37,452 nt of DNA, taken from contig JAGMBO010000030.1 of NCBI GenBank assembly GCA_023129715.1, forward strand, positions 1-37,452, written 5' to 3'. Within the stretch, counting starts at the first letter, position 1; each line of letters starts with the position of its first letter. The DNA comes from Candidatus Eiseniibacteriota bacterium (GTDB lineage Bacteria > Eisenbacteria > RBG-16-71-46 > CAIMUX01 > WJJG01). The translations under genes were made by a program, and so were the position numbers. Of the stretch, positions 15,979 through 25,053 are shown one piece after another. Below the pieces are notes generated by a model. It searched no databases and was not told where the DNA came from. It saw nothing but the letters and a program-made list of their open reading frames with translations.

Positions 15979-18963
15979 TTGCATAAAGGCGGCCGCGTGT
16001 TTCTGATCGTCCTGCTCGCCATCGCCGCGGTGATCGCCTTGGCGGCGGTCCTTCTGCCGCTCCTGATCCCCACCGGCACGGTCCGCGCCTACATCGCCAC
16101 AACCATCGAGGAGCAGACCCATCGCCCCGTGTCGATCGGATCGGTGCGCGCGGGACTGCTGCCCTCCCCCTGGGTCGAGGTCTCCGATCTCAAGGTCGGT
16201 CCGGCTCCCGGCGAGCGGGTCTCCCGCTTCTCGGTCGCCGCGCTCACGCTGAGCGTCCGGCTGCTCCCGCTGCTGCAGCGACGTCTTGAAGTCACGCGTA
16301 TCGAGATCACCCGCCCGGAAGTCGAGGTCTTTCTTGCGCAGACAACCGACGGGAAGCGCACCGCGCAACCGCGCCGCGAGAGAAGCGGTTCGCCGCCGCC
16401 CCCGGAAAACGATCGCGAGGCCGCGGCGCCGGGAGCGTCGGCGGGGGATCGTTCCGGGGCCCATCGCGATGCTGAGCAGTCGGCTTCTCACGATACCGAG
16501 CGAACCGCGGCGGGCGACAGCCGAAGTGCGCCCCTCGACCTCCAGATCCAAGAACTGCGTATCGAGGATGGCGCGCTCCGGCTCTACTACCCAGATGGCC
16601 GGCCCTTCGTCGAACTCGCCGCGCTCAACGAGCAGCTGACCGTGACCGTCTCGCGCGCTGGGCGCATCGATCTCGCCGGCGAGACCCACATCGACAGTCT
16701 GCGCGTGTATCTTCCCGCCGGTGAGTTCGGACAGGGGATCTCGCTGCACTTGAACAAGCGGCTCGCCTTCGATCGAGACGCCGACCAACTGACGATCAGC
16801 GAGGCGACGCTCTTGCTCGGCGACCTGCCCGCCTCGCTGACCGGCCAGGTCACGGGACTCACCCAGGCCGCGCCGGTCGCCGACCTGCGACTCGCGGGAG
16901 GACCGGCGAGTGTCGCCGATATCATCGGCTATCTGCCCACGGATCTCTTTCCGGCGGCGGACGGTGTGCGCTCCACAGGCACGCTCTCTCTGGCCGGCGA
17001 ACTGCGGGGACCCCTGGGCGAGCCGGATCTCGCCGCGCCTTCGCGCGGGCAATCCGCCCACTTCGCACTCGATCTCACGCTGGCCGACGGTCGCGTCGAG
17101 CATCCCGATCTTCCGGCTCCAGTCGAAGGCATCGGGCTCCGGCTGCATGTGGTGCCCGATACGCTGGCCGTCCGCGAGTTCTCCGCTCGATCCGCCGGCA
17201 GCCGGCTCGCCGCCCGCGCGATGGTGACTGAGTATCAGACCACCCCGCGGCTCGATGCCGCGATCGATGCCGAGATCGACCTCGCCGCGATCAGCCCCTT
17301 GCTGCCGCCGGAGGATTCTCTGGAGATCGGCGGGCGGGGGATCGTCGATGTGACCCTCGCGGGGTTGATGGAAGATCACGAGAGCTTCCGGCTGTCGGGC
17401 CGGGTACGCCTCGAAAACGTCCGCGCGCAGAGCCCACGGCTCCCCGCTCCGATGAGCGAAGTGAATGCCGATCTGAGCCTGCGCGGGAATGAACTCATCG
17501 TCCACAATATCGCGGGAGCGCTGGGCTCGAGCAGCGCGCAGGGTTCGGGGCGCATCGGTGACTACCTGGCCCTCGACCCGCGCCGGCCGGCTGATCGGGT
17601 TGCAACGATCGAGTTCGACCTGCGCAGCGAGCGACTCGATCTCGACGAGCTGATGGTGGCATTCACATCGGGAACCTCGGAGACTTCGGGCATGCCGGAT
17701 GCATCCGATGCGCCCGCGTCTGAGTTAGCGATGCCCGGCCCGCTCGCTCCCCTGGCGCTTCTGGGCCGCGCCGAGGGACGGATCGTAGTCGCGGCCCGGG
17801 AAGTCATCGTCAACCAGACGAGTTTCGCTGATGTCGAGGGCATCGTGCGGCTCGACCGCGGACGGATCCATCTCGACACGGCCACCGCGCGCGCCTTCGG
17901 CGGCCGGCTGGCAGGCAACGGCCTCGTCGATCTGCGCAGTCCCGCGGAGCCACATTTCAATGTCACCGTCGAGGCGCAGAGTGTGCGGGCCGACCAACTC
18001 TACGGTTACGCCGCGGGACTGAGCCGCTTCGGCCGGCTCGCCGGCTACCTCTCCGGAACGGTCGATGTCTCCGCTGACATGCAAGGCCGTCTTACCGACT
18101 CGCTCGCGCTCGAGCTCGACACCTTCTCATCGACCGGCACCCTGCAAACCGAATCGGCGCGCTTCAGCGGCCACCCCCTGCAACGCTCCCTGGCGACCTA
18201 TCTGGAGATGCCGCAGCTCGAGACGCTCTCGATCTCCGATTGGGTGCAGCCGTTTCAGATCTCCAACGGGCGTCTGACACTCGATGGCATGCAGCTCACT
18301 GCCGATCAAGTCGAGGTGAGCGCCAGGGGCTGGCAGGCGCTCGATGGATCGATCGAACTCGCTCTCGAGCTGCTGCTGTCGCCCGAGGTCTCGGCCCAGG
18401 CGAGGAAGAAGGTCCCGGCGGAGCTGGCCGCGATCCTCTTCGACGGCTCGAGCGATCGGGTTCTGGTTCCCTTGAACATTGGAGGCCGGCTGCCGCAGCC
18501 CAGTGTCTCGCTCGACATGAACAAGCTGCGCGGCGGCCTGCAACGCCGAGCTGCCGCGCGCCTGGAGGCTGAACGCGGCCGGCTGCAGGATCAGGTTCTC
18601 GAGCAGGCGGGGGATCTGCTCGACGGACTGCTCGGCGGTCGCCGTGTGGCCACGGAAGGGAGTTCGGGTTCACCCGACACGACGGCGGCGACAGCCGGGC
18701 AGGATTCCACGGCGCAGGTCCCCACCGGGCGCGACTCGAGTGACCAGGACTCGACCGGACAGAACTCGAGCGGACAGAACTCGAGCGGACAGAACTCCAC
18801 CGGACGGGACCCCACCGGACAGGGCTCCACCGGGCAGGACTCCACCGGGCAGGACTCCACCGGACAGGACTCCACCGGACAGATGGATCAGAGAGATGCC
18901 CGCCAGCAGATCGAGGACGAAGTGAAAGACGTGCTCAAAGGCGTACTCAAGAAGAATCCGTAG
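15976..18963 (+). CDS. AsmA-family envelope protein
   Basis: 995 residues if translation starts at the ATG 15976, which has GGAGG 5 nt upstream; a duplicated GGAGG-ATG at 15940 would add 12 residues. AsmA-like proteins are inner-membrane-anchored, beta-rich bridges now linked to phospholipid transport to the outer membrane. One N-terminal membrane segment (about 9-31) is followed by the typical AsmA N-terminal pattern: V-R-A-Y-I, H-R-P-V-S-I-G-S-V-R-A-G-L-L-P-S-P-W-V, L-K-V-G. A polar insert lies at about 135-185. Long repeating strand regions follow, and the AsmA_2-like C-terminal part holds T-G-T-L-Q-T-E and F-S-G-H-P-L. The end carries a Ser/Thr/Gly/Gln repeat tail. It is co-oriented with the NFACT gene, 51 bp downstream. 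Confidence 0.88.
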   Translation: MLHKGGRVFLIVLLAIAAVIALAAVLLPLLIPTGTVRAYIATTIEEQTHRPVSIGSVRAGLLPSPWVEVSDLKVGPAPGERVSRFSVAALTLSVRLLPLLQRRLEVTRIEITRPEVEVFLAQTTDGKRTAQPRRERSGSPPPPENDREAAAPGASAGDRSGAHRDAEQSASHDTERTAAGDSRSAPLDLQIQELRIEDGALRLYYPDGRPFVELAALNEQLTVTVSRAGRIDLAGETHIDSLRVYLPAGEFGQGISLHLNKRLAFDRDADQLTISEATLLLGDLPASLTGQVTGLTQAAPVADLRLAGGPASVADIIGYLPTDLFPAADGVRSTGTLSLAGELRGPLGEPDLAAPSRGQSAHFALDLTLADGRVEHPDLPAPVEGIGLRLHVVPDTLAVREFSARSAGSRLAARAMVTEYQTTPRLDAAIDAEIDLAAISPLLPPEDSLEIGGRGIVDVTLAGLMEDHESFRLSGRVRLENVRAQSPRLPAPMSEVNADLSLRGNELIVHNIAGALGSSSAQGSGRIGDYLALDPRRPADRVATIEFDLRSERLDLDELMVAFTSGTSETSGMPDASDAPASELAMPGPLAPLALLGRAEGRIVVAAREVIVNQTSFADVEGIVRLDRGRIHLDTATARAFGGRLAGNGLVDLRSPAEPHFNVTVEAQSVRADQLYGYAAGLSRFGRLAGYLSGTVDVSADMQGRLTDSLALELDTFSSTGTLQTESARFSGHPLQRSLATYLEMPQLETLSISDWVQPFQISNGRLTLDGMQLTADQVEVSARGWQALDGSIELALELLLSPEVSAQARKKVPAELAAILFDGSSDRVLVPLNIGGRLPQPSVSLDMNKLRGGLQRRAAARLEAERGRLQDQVLEQAGDLLDGLLGGRRVATEGSSGSPDTTAATAGQDSTAQVPTGRDSSDQDSTGQNSSGQNSSGQNSTGRDPTGQGSTGQDSTGQDSTGQDSTGQMDQRDARQQIEDEVKDVLKGVLKKNP
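18688..18882. repeat. 15-bp tandem repeat, about 13 copies, at the 3' end of the AsmA gene
   Basis: Eleven clear units run from 18718 to 18882 with consensus GACTCCACCGGACAG, preceded by two degenerate ones. They encode pentapeptides of the form D/N-S-T/S-G-Q. The last three units are almost identical, and divergence rises toward the 5' side, as expected of an array growing at one end. Confidence 0.9.
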
Positions 18964-18999
18964 CCGGATACCGCGAGCCGCAGACACATTCCGCCAGTG

Positions 19000-19058
19000 C
19001 ACGAGATTCTCGTGGGGAGTTCCGGATTTGCGGGGATGGCCGAGGGACCGGCCTCCCC
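19000..19058. terminator. two hairpins between convergent genes (possible bidirectional terminator)
   Basis: CACGAGATTCTCGTG (19000-19014) is a perfect inverted repeat. At 19032-19058, GGGGA-T-GGCCG pairs with CGGCC-TCCCC, giving a 10-bp stem with one bulged T and a 6-nt loop. They lie between the ends of the AsmA gene and the minus-strand gene at 19119. There is no T-run on either strand, so termination is inferred from position and stem strength. Confidence 0.5.
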
Positions 19059-19118
19059 GAGCGGGGTGAACCGGACCGGGGTTGGGATGCATGCGCTCGC
19101 TGGACGCCACCGTGGTCC

Positions 19119-19694
19119 CTAGGGAAGGTCTTCAACGGTAACTCGCCTGAACATCGCGTCTGTGGCAGTGCCAACATAGAAGCCGGCACGACCTGCGGAG
19201 AGGTGGTAGGTGAGTTTCTTTCTGAATACGACCTGCTCTTTCACGTAGAGGGTGAACTCGTCTTCTACCACATCAACACTCGCTCGAAACCATGACTTGG
19301 TGGGAATGGCCGCGGCTCCCTTCTCCTGACTCGCATAGGCCTCTGTCCACCACGGGACAATGCCATGCGCCACTGGCACGTAGGCGGCTGTGCTCCCACT
19401 TTCGGCATTGGGCATGAACCAGACAGCTTCGTAGTTCAGCACATCCTGTGCACGCATGACGAAGCCGAACCAACCCGCGGCCGCTTGAGTCATGTGATGT
19501 CCAGCAAAGAACATCTCCGTCTGCATTCTGTAGTTGTGCTTGACCTCACCAATCAATGCAACCTTCCCACCAATCTGGTCTTCATCTTCATTGCCAATGA
19601 CCTGAAGAACGGGCTCACCTCCAACCTCACTTATCTGCCAAAGCGGTGAGTTCGTTTCCAAAGCAACTGTACTCAGGTCAATGGTGCTGTTCAT
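19119..19694 (-). CDS. putative concanavalin-like beta-sandwich protein, unknown function
   Basis: 191 residues with no signal peptide that I can see. The pattern of alternating strands is that of LamG / DUF1080-type beta-sandwich domains: V-L-Q-V-I-G-N, a M-F-F-A-G-H-H segment, W-F-G-F-V-M-R-A, L-N-Y-E-A-V-W-F, W-F-R-A-S-V-D-V-V-E-D-E-F-T-L-Y-V and a closing A-G-R-A-G-F-Y-V-G-T. The F-T-L-Y-V and G-F-Y-V-G-T pieces are typical of the last strands of such domains, which often bind sugars. I choose the ATG at 19692-19694 (AGAGGTGG upstream); an ATG at 19739, 2 bp after the selB stop, would add 15 residues. It probably belongs to the selB transcript. Confidence 0.6.
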   Translation of the reverse strand: MNSTIDLSTVALETNSPLWQISEVGGEPVLQVIGNEDEDQIGGKVALIGEVKHNYRMQTEMFFAGHHMTQAAAGWFGFVMRAQDVLNYEAVWFMPNAESGSTAAYVPVAHGIVPWWTEAYASQEKGAAAIPTKSWFRASVDVVEDEFTLYVKEQVVFRKKLTYHLSAGRAGFYVGTATDAMFRRVTVEDLP

Positions 19695-19741
19695 ACACGC
19701 GTCACCACCTCTTCCGTAATGCCGGTTGCTTCTCGTCATGA

Positions 19742-21703
19742 CTAGCCCAGCAGCCGCGGCCCCGGCAGGCGCACATCGCCCCGCCGCATGGTGAGACGGT
19801 TCTGATCCAGGTACTCAAGCAGGGGCACCGCCTGCTTGCGGGAGACGCCGATCATCTCCTTGAGATCCGCAACGCGCATCTCCTCATGATCCGCATAGAA
19901 CACCCGCACACGTTGCGCGAGCTCCTCCATGCGGTCACGGGCGAAGAAAAAGTCAGGGGGAACGCGCACGATCTCACCGGAGTCGACCAGCAGAAAGAGC
20001 AGCGCCTCGGCCTCCTTGGGCTCGAGCGTGCGCCCGCCGGCCCCGCTCCCACCCGCCTTCAAGGTATGCAAGATCTCGACCTGCCGGCGCCCGGCAAACG
20101 CGGCGCCGTGGATCTCGCTGAGGATCGCCTGGTGCTGCGCCTCCATCTCGGGGGAGAGTTCCAGGCGGTCGCTGCCGTAGCGCAGCCGATCGTTGCGCGG
20201 GAAGAGCCGCCCGGCTTCCGACTCCTGGCGCACCCAGGCCTCGACGACATCCGCGTGGATTGTCTGCTCGCTGCGTTTCTTCAGCTCACTCTTCAGCAAC
20301 CCCCATGAAAGCGGCGTGCGCTGCTGGTATGTCTCCAGGTCGCGCTGCATGCGCACACCCGCCTCGATGAGCGCATCGGTGGTGACCACGAGCTTGCGGC
20401 TGACCGCTTGCGCCCGCCCCCCCTCGGCGAGGGTCGTGACCGCCTGCCCGACCTCTGCCGCCGTGCACCCACTCTCCCGCGCGAGCGCCTCGGCATCAGC
20501 GCCGCGGGCACTATGGCGCACGATCACCGCCAGAACGCGCTCCGCGGGCGTACCTCGCTCGGCCTGCTCGAGCGCCTCGATGTCCTCGCGGCGAAAGCGG
20601 CGCCGGCGGCCGACGCCGGCGGTGACCACGACGCCTCCGGCAATCGTCGCCATTGGCGAGTAGGTGCGCAAAACGAAGTGATCGCCCCGCTCGGTCAGCA
20701 CCGGAGCCTCGAGGCGTAGCTGCGCCCAGCCCTTCTCGCCGGGACGCAATTCATCGACTTCGAGCAGGAACACCCGGCCGATGATCTCGGCCGCGCCCAG
20801 GTGGAAACGGATGCGCTGGCCGTTCTCGAGCGGTTTCGCCGCCGAGGCCAGCACTCGCAGACGCGCGTCGACGAAGGTCGTCGCCGCCCCCTCCTCGCCG
20901 GCAACCACCCAGTCGCCGCGCTGGATCGCCCGCTTCTCGACCGCATGCAGCAGCACCGCGGTGCGTTGGCCCGCCAGCGCCTCGGGTACGCGCACGTTGT
21001 GCACCTCGAGCGACTTGATCCGGGTGGTGATCTCGCCCGGCAGCACGCGCACGCTCTCACCATCGCGCAGACGCCCGGCCCAGAGGGTCCCGGTCACCAC
21101 CGTGCCGAACCCCTCCATGGTGAAGACCCGGTCGATCGGCAGCCGGCGCAGATTGCCCCGTTCCCGCACTTGCACGCGGGCAGCAACCTCATCCAGGGCG
21201 CGCAGGAGTTCATCCCGGCCCTCCCCGGTCGTCGAGGAGACCCCCACCACCGGGGCCCCCGCGAGACAAGTCTCGGCAAGGTACTCGGCCACCGTCTCGA
21301 CGACGATCTCGAGGAAGTCGCTCTCGACGAGATCGGTCTTGGTCAGAGCGACGACGCCATGTTCAACCCCGAGCAGGTCGATGATCTCCATGTGCTCGCG
21401 CGTCTGGGGCATGACGCCCTCGTCGGCGGCGATGACAAAGAGAATCAGATCGATGCCCCCGGCGCCGGCGAGCATGTTGCGAACGAAACGCTCATGCCCC
21501 GGAACATCGACCACCCCGAGGCGGAGCCCGGAGGGCAAGTCGAGCGAGGCGAAGCCAAGCTCGATCGTGATGCCCCGCTCCTTCTCCTGCTTCAGGCGAT
21601 CGGTGTCGACGCCGGTGATCATCTTGATCAGCGCCGTCTTGCCGTGATCGATGTGGCCGGCGGTACCGACGATCAGGGGGCGGTGCCCGGCGGAGATACT
21701 CAT
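19742..21703 (-). CDS. selB: selenocysteine-specific elongation factor SelB
   Basis: 653-residue GTPase that carries Sec-tRNA to UGA codons marked by a SECIS element. G1 is G-H-I-D-H-G-K-T (16-23), the switch I region shows [11 protein letters not shown]3 is D-V-P-G-H-E and G4 is T-K-T-D. Domains II and III follow ([18 protein letters not shown]). The C-terminal ~280 residues hold the winged-helix array typical of SelB rather than EF-Tu, ending with a last wing ([22 protein letters not shown]). Length is close to E. coli SelB (about 614). It starts 9 bp after the murA stop, so the two are co-transcribed. No selA, selC tRNA or selenoprotein is in the window, but the gene implies the organism uses selenocysteine. 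Confidence 0.96.
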   Translation of the reverse strand: MSISAGHRPLIVGTAGHIDHGKTALIKMITGVDTDRLKQEKERGITIELGFASLDLPSGLRLGVVDVPGHERFVRNMLAGAGGIDLILFVIAADEGVMPQTREHMEIIDLLGVEHGVVALTKTDLVESDFLEIVVETVAEYLAETCLAGAPVVGVSSTTGEGRDELLRALDEVAARVQVRERGNLRRLPIDRVFTMEGFGTVVTGTLWAGRLRDGESVRVLPGEITTRIKSLEVHNVRVPEALAGQRTAVLLHAVEKRAIQRGDWVVAGEEGAATTFVDARLRVLASAAKPLENGQRIRFHLGAAEIIGRVFLLEVDELRPGEKGWAQLRLEAPVLTERGDHFVLRTYSPMATIAGGVVVTAGVGRRRRFRREDIEALEQAERGTPAERVLAVIVRHSARGADAEALARESGCTAAEVGQAVTTLAEGGRAQAVSRKLVVTTDALIEAGVRMQRDLETYQQRTPLSWGLLKSELKKRSEQTIHADVVEAWVRQESEAGRLFPRNDRLRYGSDRLELSPEMEAQHQAILSEIHGAAFAGRRQVEILHTLKAGGSGAGGRTLEPKEAEALLFLLVDSGEIVRVPPDFFFARDRMEELAQRVRVFYADHEEMRVADLKEMIGVSRKQAVPLLEYLDQNRLTMRRGDVRLPGPRLLG

Positions 21704-21712
21704 CAGTGCTTC

Positions 21713-22975
21713 CTAGTCCTCGGCGACCCGACGGATACGCGCGCCGAGTTGGCGAAGCTTCTCCTCGATGCGTTCGTACCCACGATCGATGTGGTAGATC
21801 CGTGAGACGTGCGTCTTGCCATGCGCCGCCAATCCTCCGAGGATCAGCGCCGAGCTGGCACGGATGTCGGTCGACATCACATCGGCGCCCTGCAGCGCCC
21901 CGGTCCCGGTAACCGTGGCGGCGTTGCCCGAGAGGGTGATCTGCGCCCCCAGGCGCCGCAGTTCCGGCACATGGGTGAAACGGTCGGGGTAGATCGTCTC
22001 GGTAATCACGCCCACCCCTTCGGCCATGCACAGCAGCACCATGAACTGAGCCTGCATATCGGTCGGGAAGCCGGGATAGGGCTCGGTGACGATGTCGACG
22101 CCCTTGAGGCCCCCGGCGCCGACACGGATCCGAATCGTATCTTCCGCGACCTCGAGCTCACAGCCCATCTTCTCGAGACGCGAGAGGACCATCGTCATGT
22201 GATCGGGCCGCACGCGCCGTACCAAGACCTCGCCTCCGGTGATCGCTCCGGCGACCAGGAGGGTTCCCGCCTCGATTCGGTCGGGGATGTTCTCGTAGGT
22301 CACACCCGGTTGCAGCTCGGCCACACCCTCGATCGTGATCGTCTTCGTTCCGCCGCCCTTGACCCTCGCCCCCAGCCGGTTGAGGAAGTCGGCCAGCGCC
22401 TCGATCTCGGGCTCGGCGGCGGCGTTCTCGAGCGCCGTGGTTCCTTCGGCGAGCACGGCGGCCATCATCGCATTGCCGGTCGCGCCCACACTGGAGACAT
22501 CGAAGACGATGCGGTTGCCCTTCAGGTGCTTGGCCCGACCGACGATGTACCCATGCTCCAGGGTCAGCTTGGCCCCCAACCCCTCCATCGCATCCTGGTG
22601 GAGATTGACCGGGCGCGGTCCCCAGGCGCAGCCGCCAGGCAGAGACACCCGCGCCTCTCCGAAGCGGGCCAGCAGGGGACCGAGCACGTAGATCGAGGCG
22701 CGCATCTTCTTGACGTGATCGTAGGGCGCCTCGTGCGAGGTGACGCGGCTGGCGTCGAGATGCAGTGAGTGGTTCGTGTAACCACCCGTGGCCCCCATCT
22801 CGCGTAAGAGATCGAGGAATGTGGTCACATCCCGCAGCCGGGGAACGTTGTGGATCTCAACCGGACCGGGAACCAAGAGGCTGGCCGCCATCATCGGCAG
22901 CACGGCATTCTTCGCCCCACCAACCTCGACCTCGCCCCGCAGGGGCCGTCCACCCTCGATGATGATCGCTTCCAC
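21713..22975 (-). CDS. murA: UDP-N-acetylglucosamine 1-carboxyvinyltransferase (MurA)
   Basis: Transfers enolpyruvate from PEP to UDP-GlcNAc, the first committed step of peptidoglycan synthesis, in the cytoplasm. The 420 residues match the family (E. coli 419). The GTG at 22973-22975 is preceded by AAGGAGAG at 5 nt; upstream sequence in frame is not MurA-like. The N-terminus has G-G-A-K-N-A-V-L-P (Lys22 and Asn23). The active loop P-G-G-C-A-W-G-P-R-P-V contains Cys116, the residue that reacts with fosfomycin in other MurA enzymes, so the enzyme should be fosfomycin-sensitive. The later P-G-F-P-T-D-M-Q-A-Q-F segment and R-x-x-H-V-P-E-L-R-R-L-G-A are also canonical. It is 102 bp after prmC and directly before selB. 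Confidence 0.96.
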   Translation of the reverse strand: MEAIIIEGGRPLRGEVEVGGAKNAVLPMMAASLLVPGPVEIHNVPRLRDVTTFLDLLREMGATGGYTNHSLHLDASRVTSHEAPYDHVKKMRASIYVLGPLLARFGEARVSLPGGCAWGPRPVNLHQDAMEGLGAKLTLEHGYIVGRAKHLKGNRIVFDVSSVGATGNAMMAAVLAEGTTALENAAAEPEIEALADFLNRLGARVKGGGTKTITIEGVAELQPGVTYENIPDRIEAGTLLVAGAITGGEVLVRRVRPDHMTMVLSRLEKMGCELEVAEDTIRIRVGAGGLKGVDIVTEPYPGFPTDMQAQFMVLLCMAEGVGVITETIYPDRFTHVPELRRLGAQITLSGNAATVTGTGALQGADVMSTDIRASSALILGGLAAHGKTHVSRIYHIDRGYERIEEKLRQLGARIRRVAED

Positions 22976-23077
22976 GTCTGCTCTCCTTGCACCGCAACAG
23001 ACTCGCCCGAACCGTAGCAGAGCAGCCGGCGAGAGACAAACGATGGGGATCACGCGCGGAGCCCGGGTGCCTCACAT

Positions 23078-24199
23078 CTAGGTCCCAGTCCCACCCTCGC
23101 GCCAGGGTTCGACGAGGACCACTCGCGGCCGCCCGGCCAGATCAGGGTGGATCGTCGCCTGCCCGAGAAGGCCACGATGCTGCAGCTCCCGGCGAACGTC
23201 ATCCGCCTGGGTCGCCCCGATTTCGAAGGCGAGCAGCGTGCCGCGCATGAAGAAGGCGAGCGCAGCGTCGAGCAGCTCGCGGATCACGGCCAGGCCGTCC
23301 GCCCCACCATCCAGTGCCCCGGGAGGCTCATGCTCGCGGATCTCGGGGGAGAGATCAGGCATCTCCCCGGTGGCGATGTAGGGCGGGTTGCTCACGATCG
23401 CCGCCACCGGCATCGGCGGATCGGAGGCGGACAAGCAGGAAAGCAGGTGGCTGCGGACGAGATGGGGCCGCGGCAGGTTGTTGAGCGCGGCGTTTTCGAG
23501 CGTGCAGTGCAACGCCACGGGGGATACGTCGATCCCCAGCGGCCGGAACCAGCACGCGCCGCGCCCCTCGTCGGCGTCCGGATCAGACCCACCGCCCCCT
23601 TCGGAGGCCGGCCTCACGGCCTCCTCCCGGCGCGCCTCATCCATCAGCGCCAGGAGGATCGCCCCCGACCCGATGCCGACATCCACGATCCAGGGCATCC
23701 CCTCGGTGGCAGAGGTGTCCCCCTCGGTGATGGAGCTGTCCCACTCGGTGACGGAGGCATCTCCCTCGGCGACAGAGGCGTCTCCCTTGGTGGCACCGTC
23801 ATCGCGAGTGCGCAACCGGGGCGAGCGGACAGCCAACTCACGCCCGCCTATCGCGCCCTGCCGGCGGCGCCATTCCCCCAGGCTGGCCCAGACGAAGTCG
23901 ACCAGCCGCTCGGTCTCCGAACGGGGAATCAGCACCCCGGGGCCGACGCGCAGGGTCAGGTGCCGGAAGTCGGCGGTGCCCAGAACGTACTGCAATGGCT
24001 CGCCCGAGAGGCGCCGGCCGAGCAATTCGTCGAAGCGGGCCCGCTGGGCGGCATTCGGGCGGGCGTCGGGATGGGTGAAGAGAAAGACGCGGGGTCTCCC
24101 GAGCGCCTCGGCGAGCAGCAACTCGGCCTCAAAGCGGGGATTGCCCGCCCCAATCGTCTTGATGCTGCGGGCCGCTTCGGCGATCAGGTGGTAGATCAT
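23078..24199 (-). CDS. prmC: release factor glutamine methyltransferase PrmC (HemK) with linker insertions
   Basis: Methylates the Gln of the GGQ motif in release factors RF1 and RF2. The N-terminal recognition helices end in G-E-P-L-Q-Y-V-L-G and I-P-R-S-E-T-E-R-L-V. Motif I is V-D-V-G-I-G-S-G-A-I (172-181), and the active N-P-P-Y is at 271-274. The protein is 373 residues against about 277 in E. coli. Two insertions account for this: residues 109-168, which hold a 7-residue tandem repeat, and a Glu/Gly/Asp-rich loop at about 190-215. The ATG at 24197-24199 lacks a clear Shine-Dalgarno. It lies upstream of murA, an arrangement seen in many bacteria, but its substrate gene prfA is 12 kb away here. 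Confidence 0.93.
   Translation of the reverse strand: MIYHLIAEAARSIKTIGAGNPRFEAELLLAEALGRPRVFLFTHPDARPNAAQRARFDELLGRRLSGEPLQYVLGTADFRHLTLRVGPGVLIPRSETERLVDFVWASLGEWRRRQGAIGGRELAVRSPRLRTRDDGATKGDASVAEGDASVTEWDSSITEGDTSATEGMPWIVDVGIGSGAILLALMDEARREEAVRPASEGGGGSDPDADEGRGACWFRPLGIDVSPVALHCTLENAALNNLPRPHLVRSHLLSCLSASDPPMPVAAIVSNPPYIATGEMPDLSPEIREHEPPGALDGGADGLAVIRELLDAALAFFMRGTLLAFEIGATQADDVRRELQHRGLLGQATIHPDLAGRPRVVLVEPWREGGTGT
23700..23783. repeat. 21-bp tandem repeat, 4 copies plus a degenerate fifth, inside prmC
   Basis: Units at 23700-23720, 23721-23741, 23742-23762 and 23763-23783, with a degraded one to 23804. On the minus strand they encode heptapeptides close to E-G-D-A-S-V-T. The array falls in the linker between the PrmC recognition domain and the Rossmann domain and keeps the frame. 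Confidence 0.85.
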
Positions 24200-24271
24200 G
24201 GGGGGATTCTGGCACAGGGCAGCAGATGGTGCCAGAGAGAGGGTGACTCCCGTGAAGTCGAGCGCATAGAC

Positions 24272-24300
24272 CGCGAGCCGGCCACGGGGGCCGGCTCGCG
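24272..24300 (-). terminator. strong GC hairpin downstream of the beta-barrel gene
   Basis: CGCGAGCCGGCC and GGCCGGCTCGCG form a perfect 12-bp stem around ACGGG, 40 bp past the stop of the outer-membrane beta-barrel gene and 73 bp before prmC. There is no T-run on either strand. It most likely ends or stabilises the beta-barrel transcript. Confidence 0.6.
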
Positions 24301-24339
24301 TGTGTGGTCAGTCGTATGCTGGTACGTGCACCTGGCGTA

Positions 24340-25053
24340 CTAGAAGCGGATGCCTGCGATCAGATAGATGCCGGTATTCTTGATCTTTTCATCCTCTTCT
24401 TCATCGTCGCTCTTGTCGTCATCCTCATCCCCACTGTCATCGGAGATGTCGGACAGGCCGAGGTAGTAGCGCGCCTCGAAGAAGATTGAGGAGTTACCGG
24501 ACGGGAACTGCAGTCCGGCGCCGAAATTCAGACCGAAGTCGGTGCTCTTGACGTAGTCCTTGATGTCCTCGTCCCACTCCTCCACTTCCACTTCGCCGTC
24601 GTGGTACTCAATCCTCTCTTCGCCTTCAGCGTTGGCGCTGAGCAAGAAGCTGATCTCCGGCCCCGCCATGAAGTAGGGCGCCATCCCCTCATTCTGGACC
24701 GTGAACCGGAACATGGGGTTGATCGACAGATAGGAGAGCTTGATCTCATTCTTGAGCGAATATAGCCCATCTTCGGCTTCTACTTCTTTCTCATCGACCT
24801 TGGCCCCTCGCTGTACAAGGAGGAAGTCGGTGTCGAGGGTCATGCCGGGTGAGATAACGAAGGAGAGGCTCGCCCCACCGACGATGCCCATCCGGCTCTT
24901 GAAATCTTCGTCCGGCTCCGGATCGACCGAGAGGTTGGCCATATTGACCCCACCCTTGATCCCGAAGTAGATCTGCTTCTCGACCATTTGCCCCATCGCT
25001 GGGGCGGCCACGAGCAGCGCCAGCAGAGCGACGCTTGCCATTCTCATCTTCAT
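24340..25053 (-). CDS. outer-membrane beta-barrel protein (porin family, OmpA/PorT-like barrel)
   Basis: 237 residues. Start ATG at 25051-25053 with GAGGAGG 6 nt upstream, then a signal peptide (M-R-M-A-S-V-A-L-L-A-L-L-V-A-A-P-A-M-G). The mature part opens with I-Y-F-G-I-K-G-G-V-N-M-A-N-L, the typical first strand of small eight-stranded barrels. Amphipathic strands follow (I-V-G-G-A-S-L-S-F-V-I, L-S-Y-L-S-I-N-P-M-F-R-F, A-P-Y-F-M-A-G-P-E-I-S-F, G-L-N-F-G-A-G-L-Q-F) and the terminal strand I-Y-L-I-A-G-I-R-F ends in Phe, the signal read by the BAM complex. Two loops are very acidic, one (D-D-S-G-D-E-D-D-D-K...) with over a dozen Asp/Glu. It is divergent to the sensor kinase gene. Ligand unknown. 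Confidence 0.85.
   Translation of the reverse strand: MKMRMASVALLALLVAAPAMGQMVEKQIYFGIKGGVNMANLSVDPEPDEDFKSRMGIVGGASLSFVISPGMTLDTDFLLVQRGAKVDEKEVEAEDGLYSLKNEIKLSYLSINPMFRFTVQNEGMAPYFMAGPEISFLLSANAEGEERIEYHDGEVEVEEWDEDIKDYVKSTDFGLNFGAGLQFPSGNSSIFFEARYYLGLSDISDDSGDEDDDKSDDEEEDEKIKNTGIYLIAGIRF

Noticed and set aside
15409-17505. A 698-codon open frame on the minus strand
   Set aside because: It lies antisense to the NFACT and AsmA genes, which have clear domain content. Its translation is Arg/Gly/Ala/Asp-rich with no fold, as expected of an opposite-strand frame in high-GC DNA.
18964-19118. selC (tRNA-Sec) near selB
   Set aside because: I looked for the long acceptor and variable arms and a UCA anticodon; only simple hairpins are present.
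20801-21805. A 334-codon open frame on the plus strand
   Set aside because: It is antisense to selB, whose motifs are unmistakable; the translation shows no domain.
24210-24235. TGGCACA-type match upstream of prmC
   Set aside because: The GC dinucleotide is one base out of place on the plus strand and absent at the right spacing on the minus strand.
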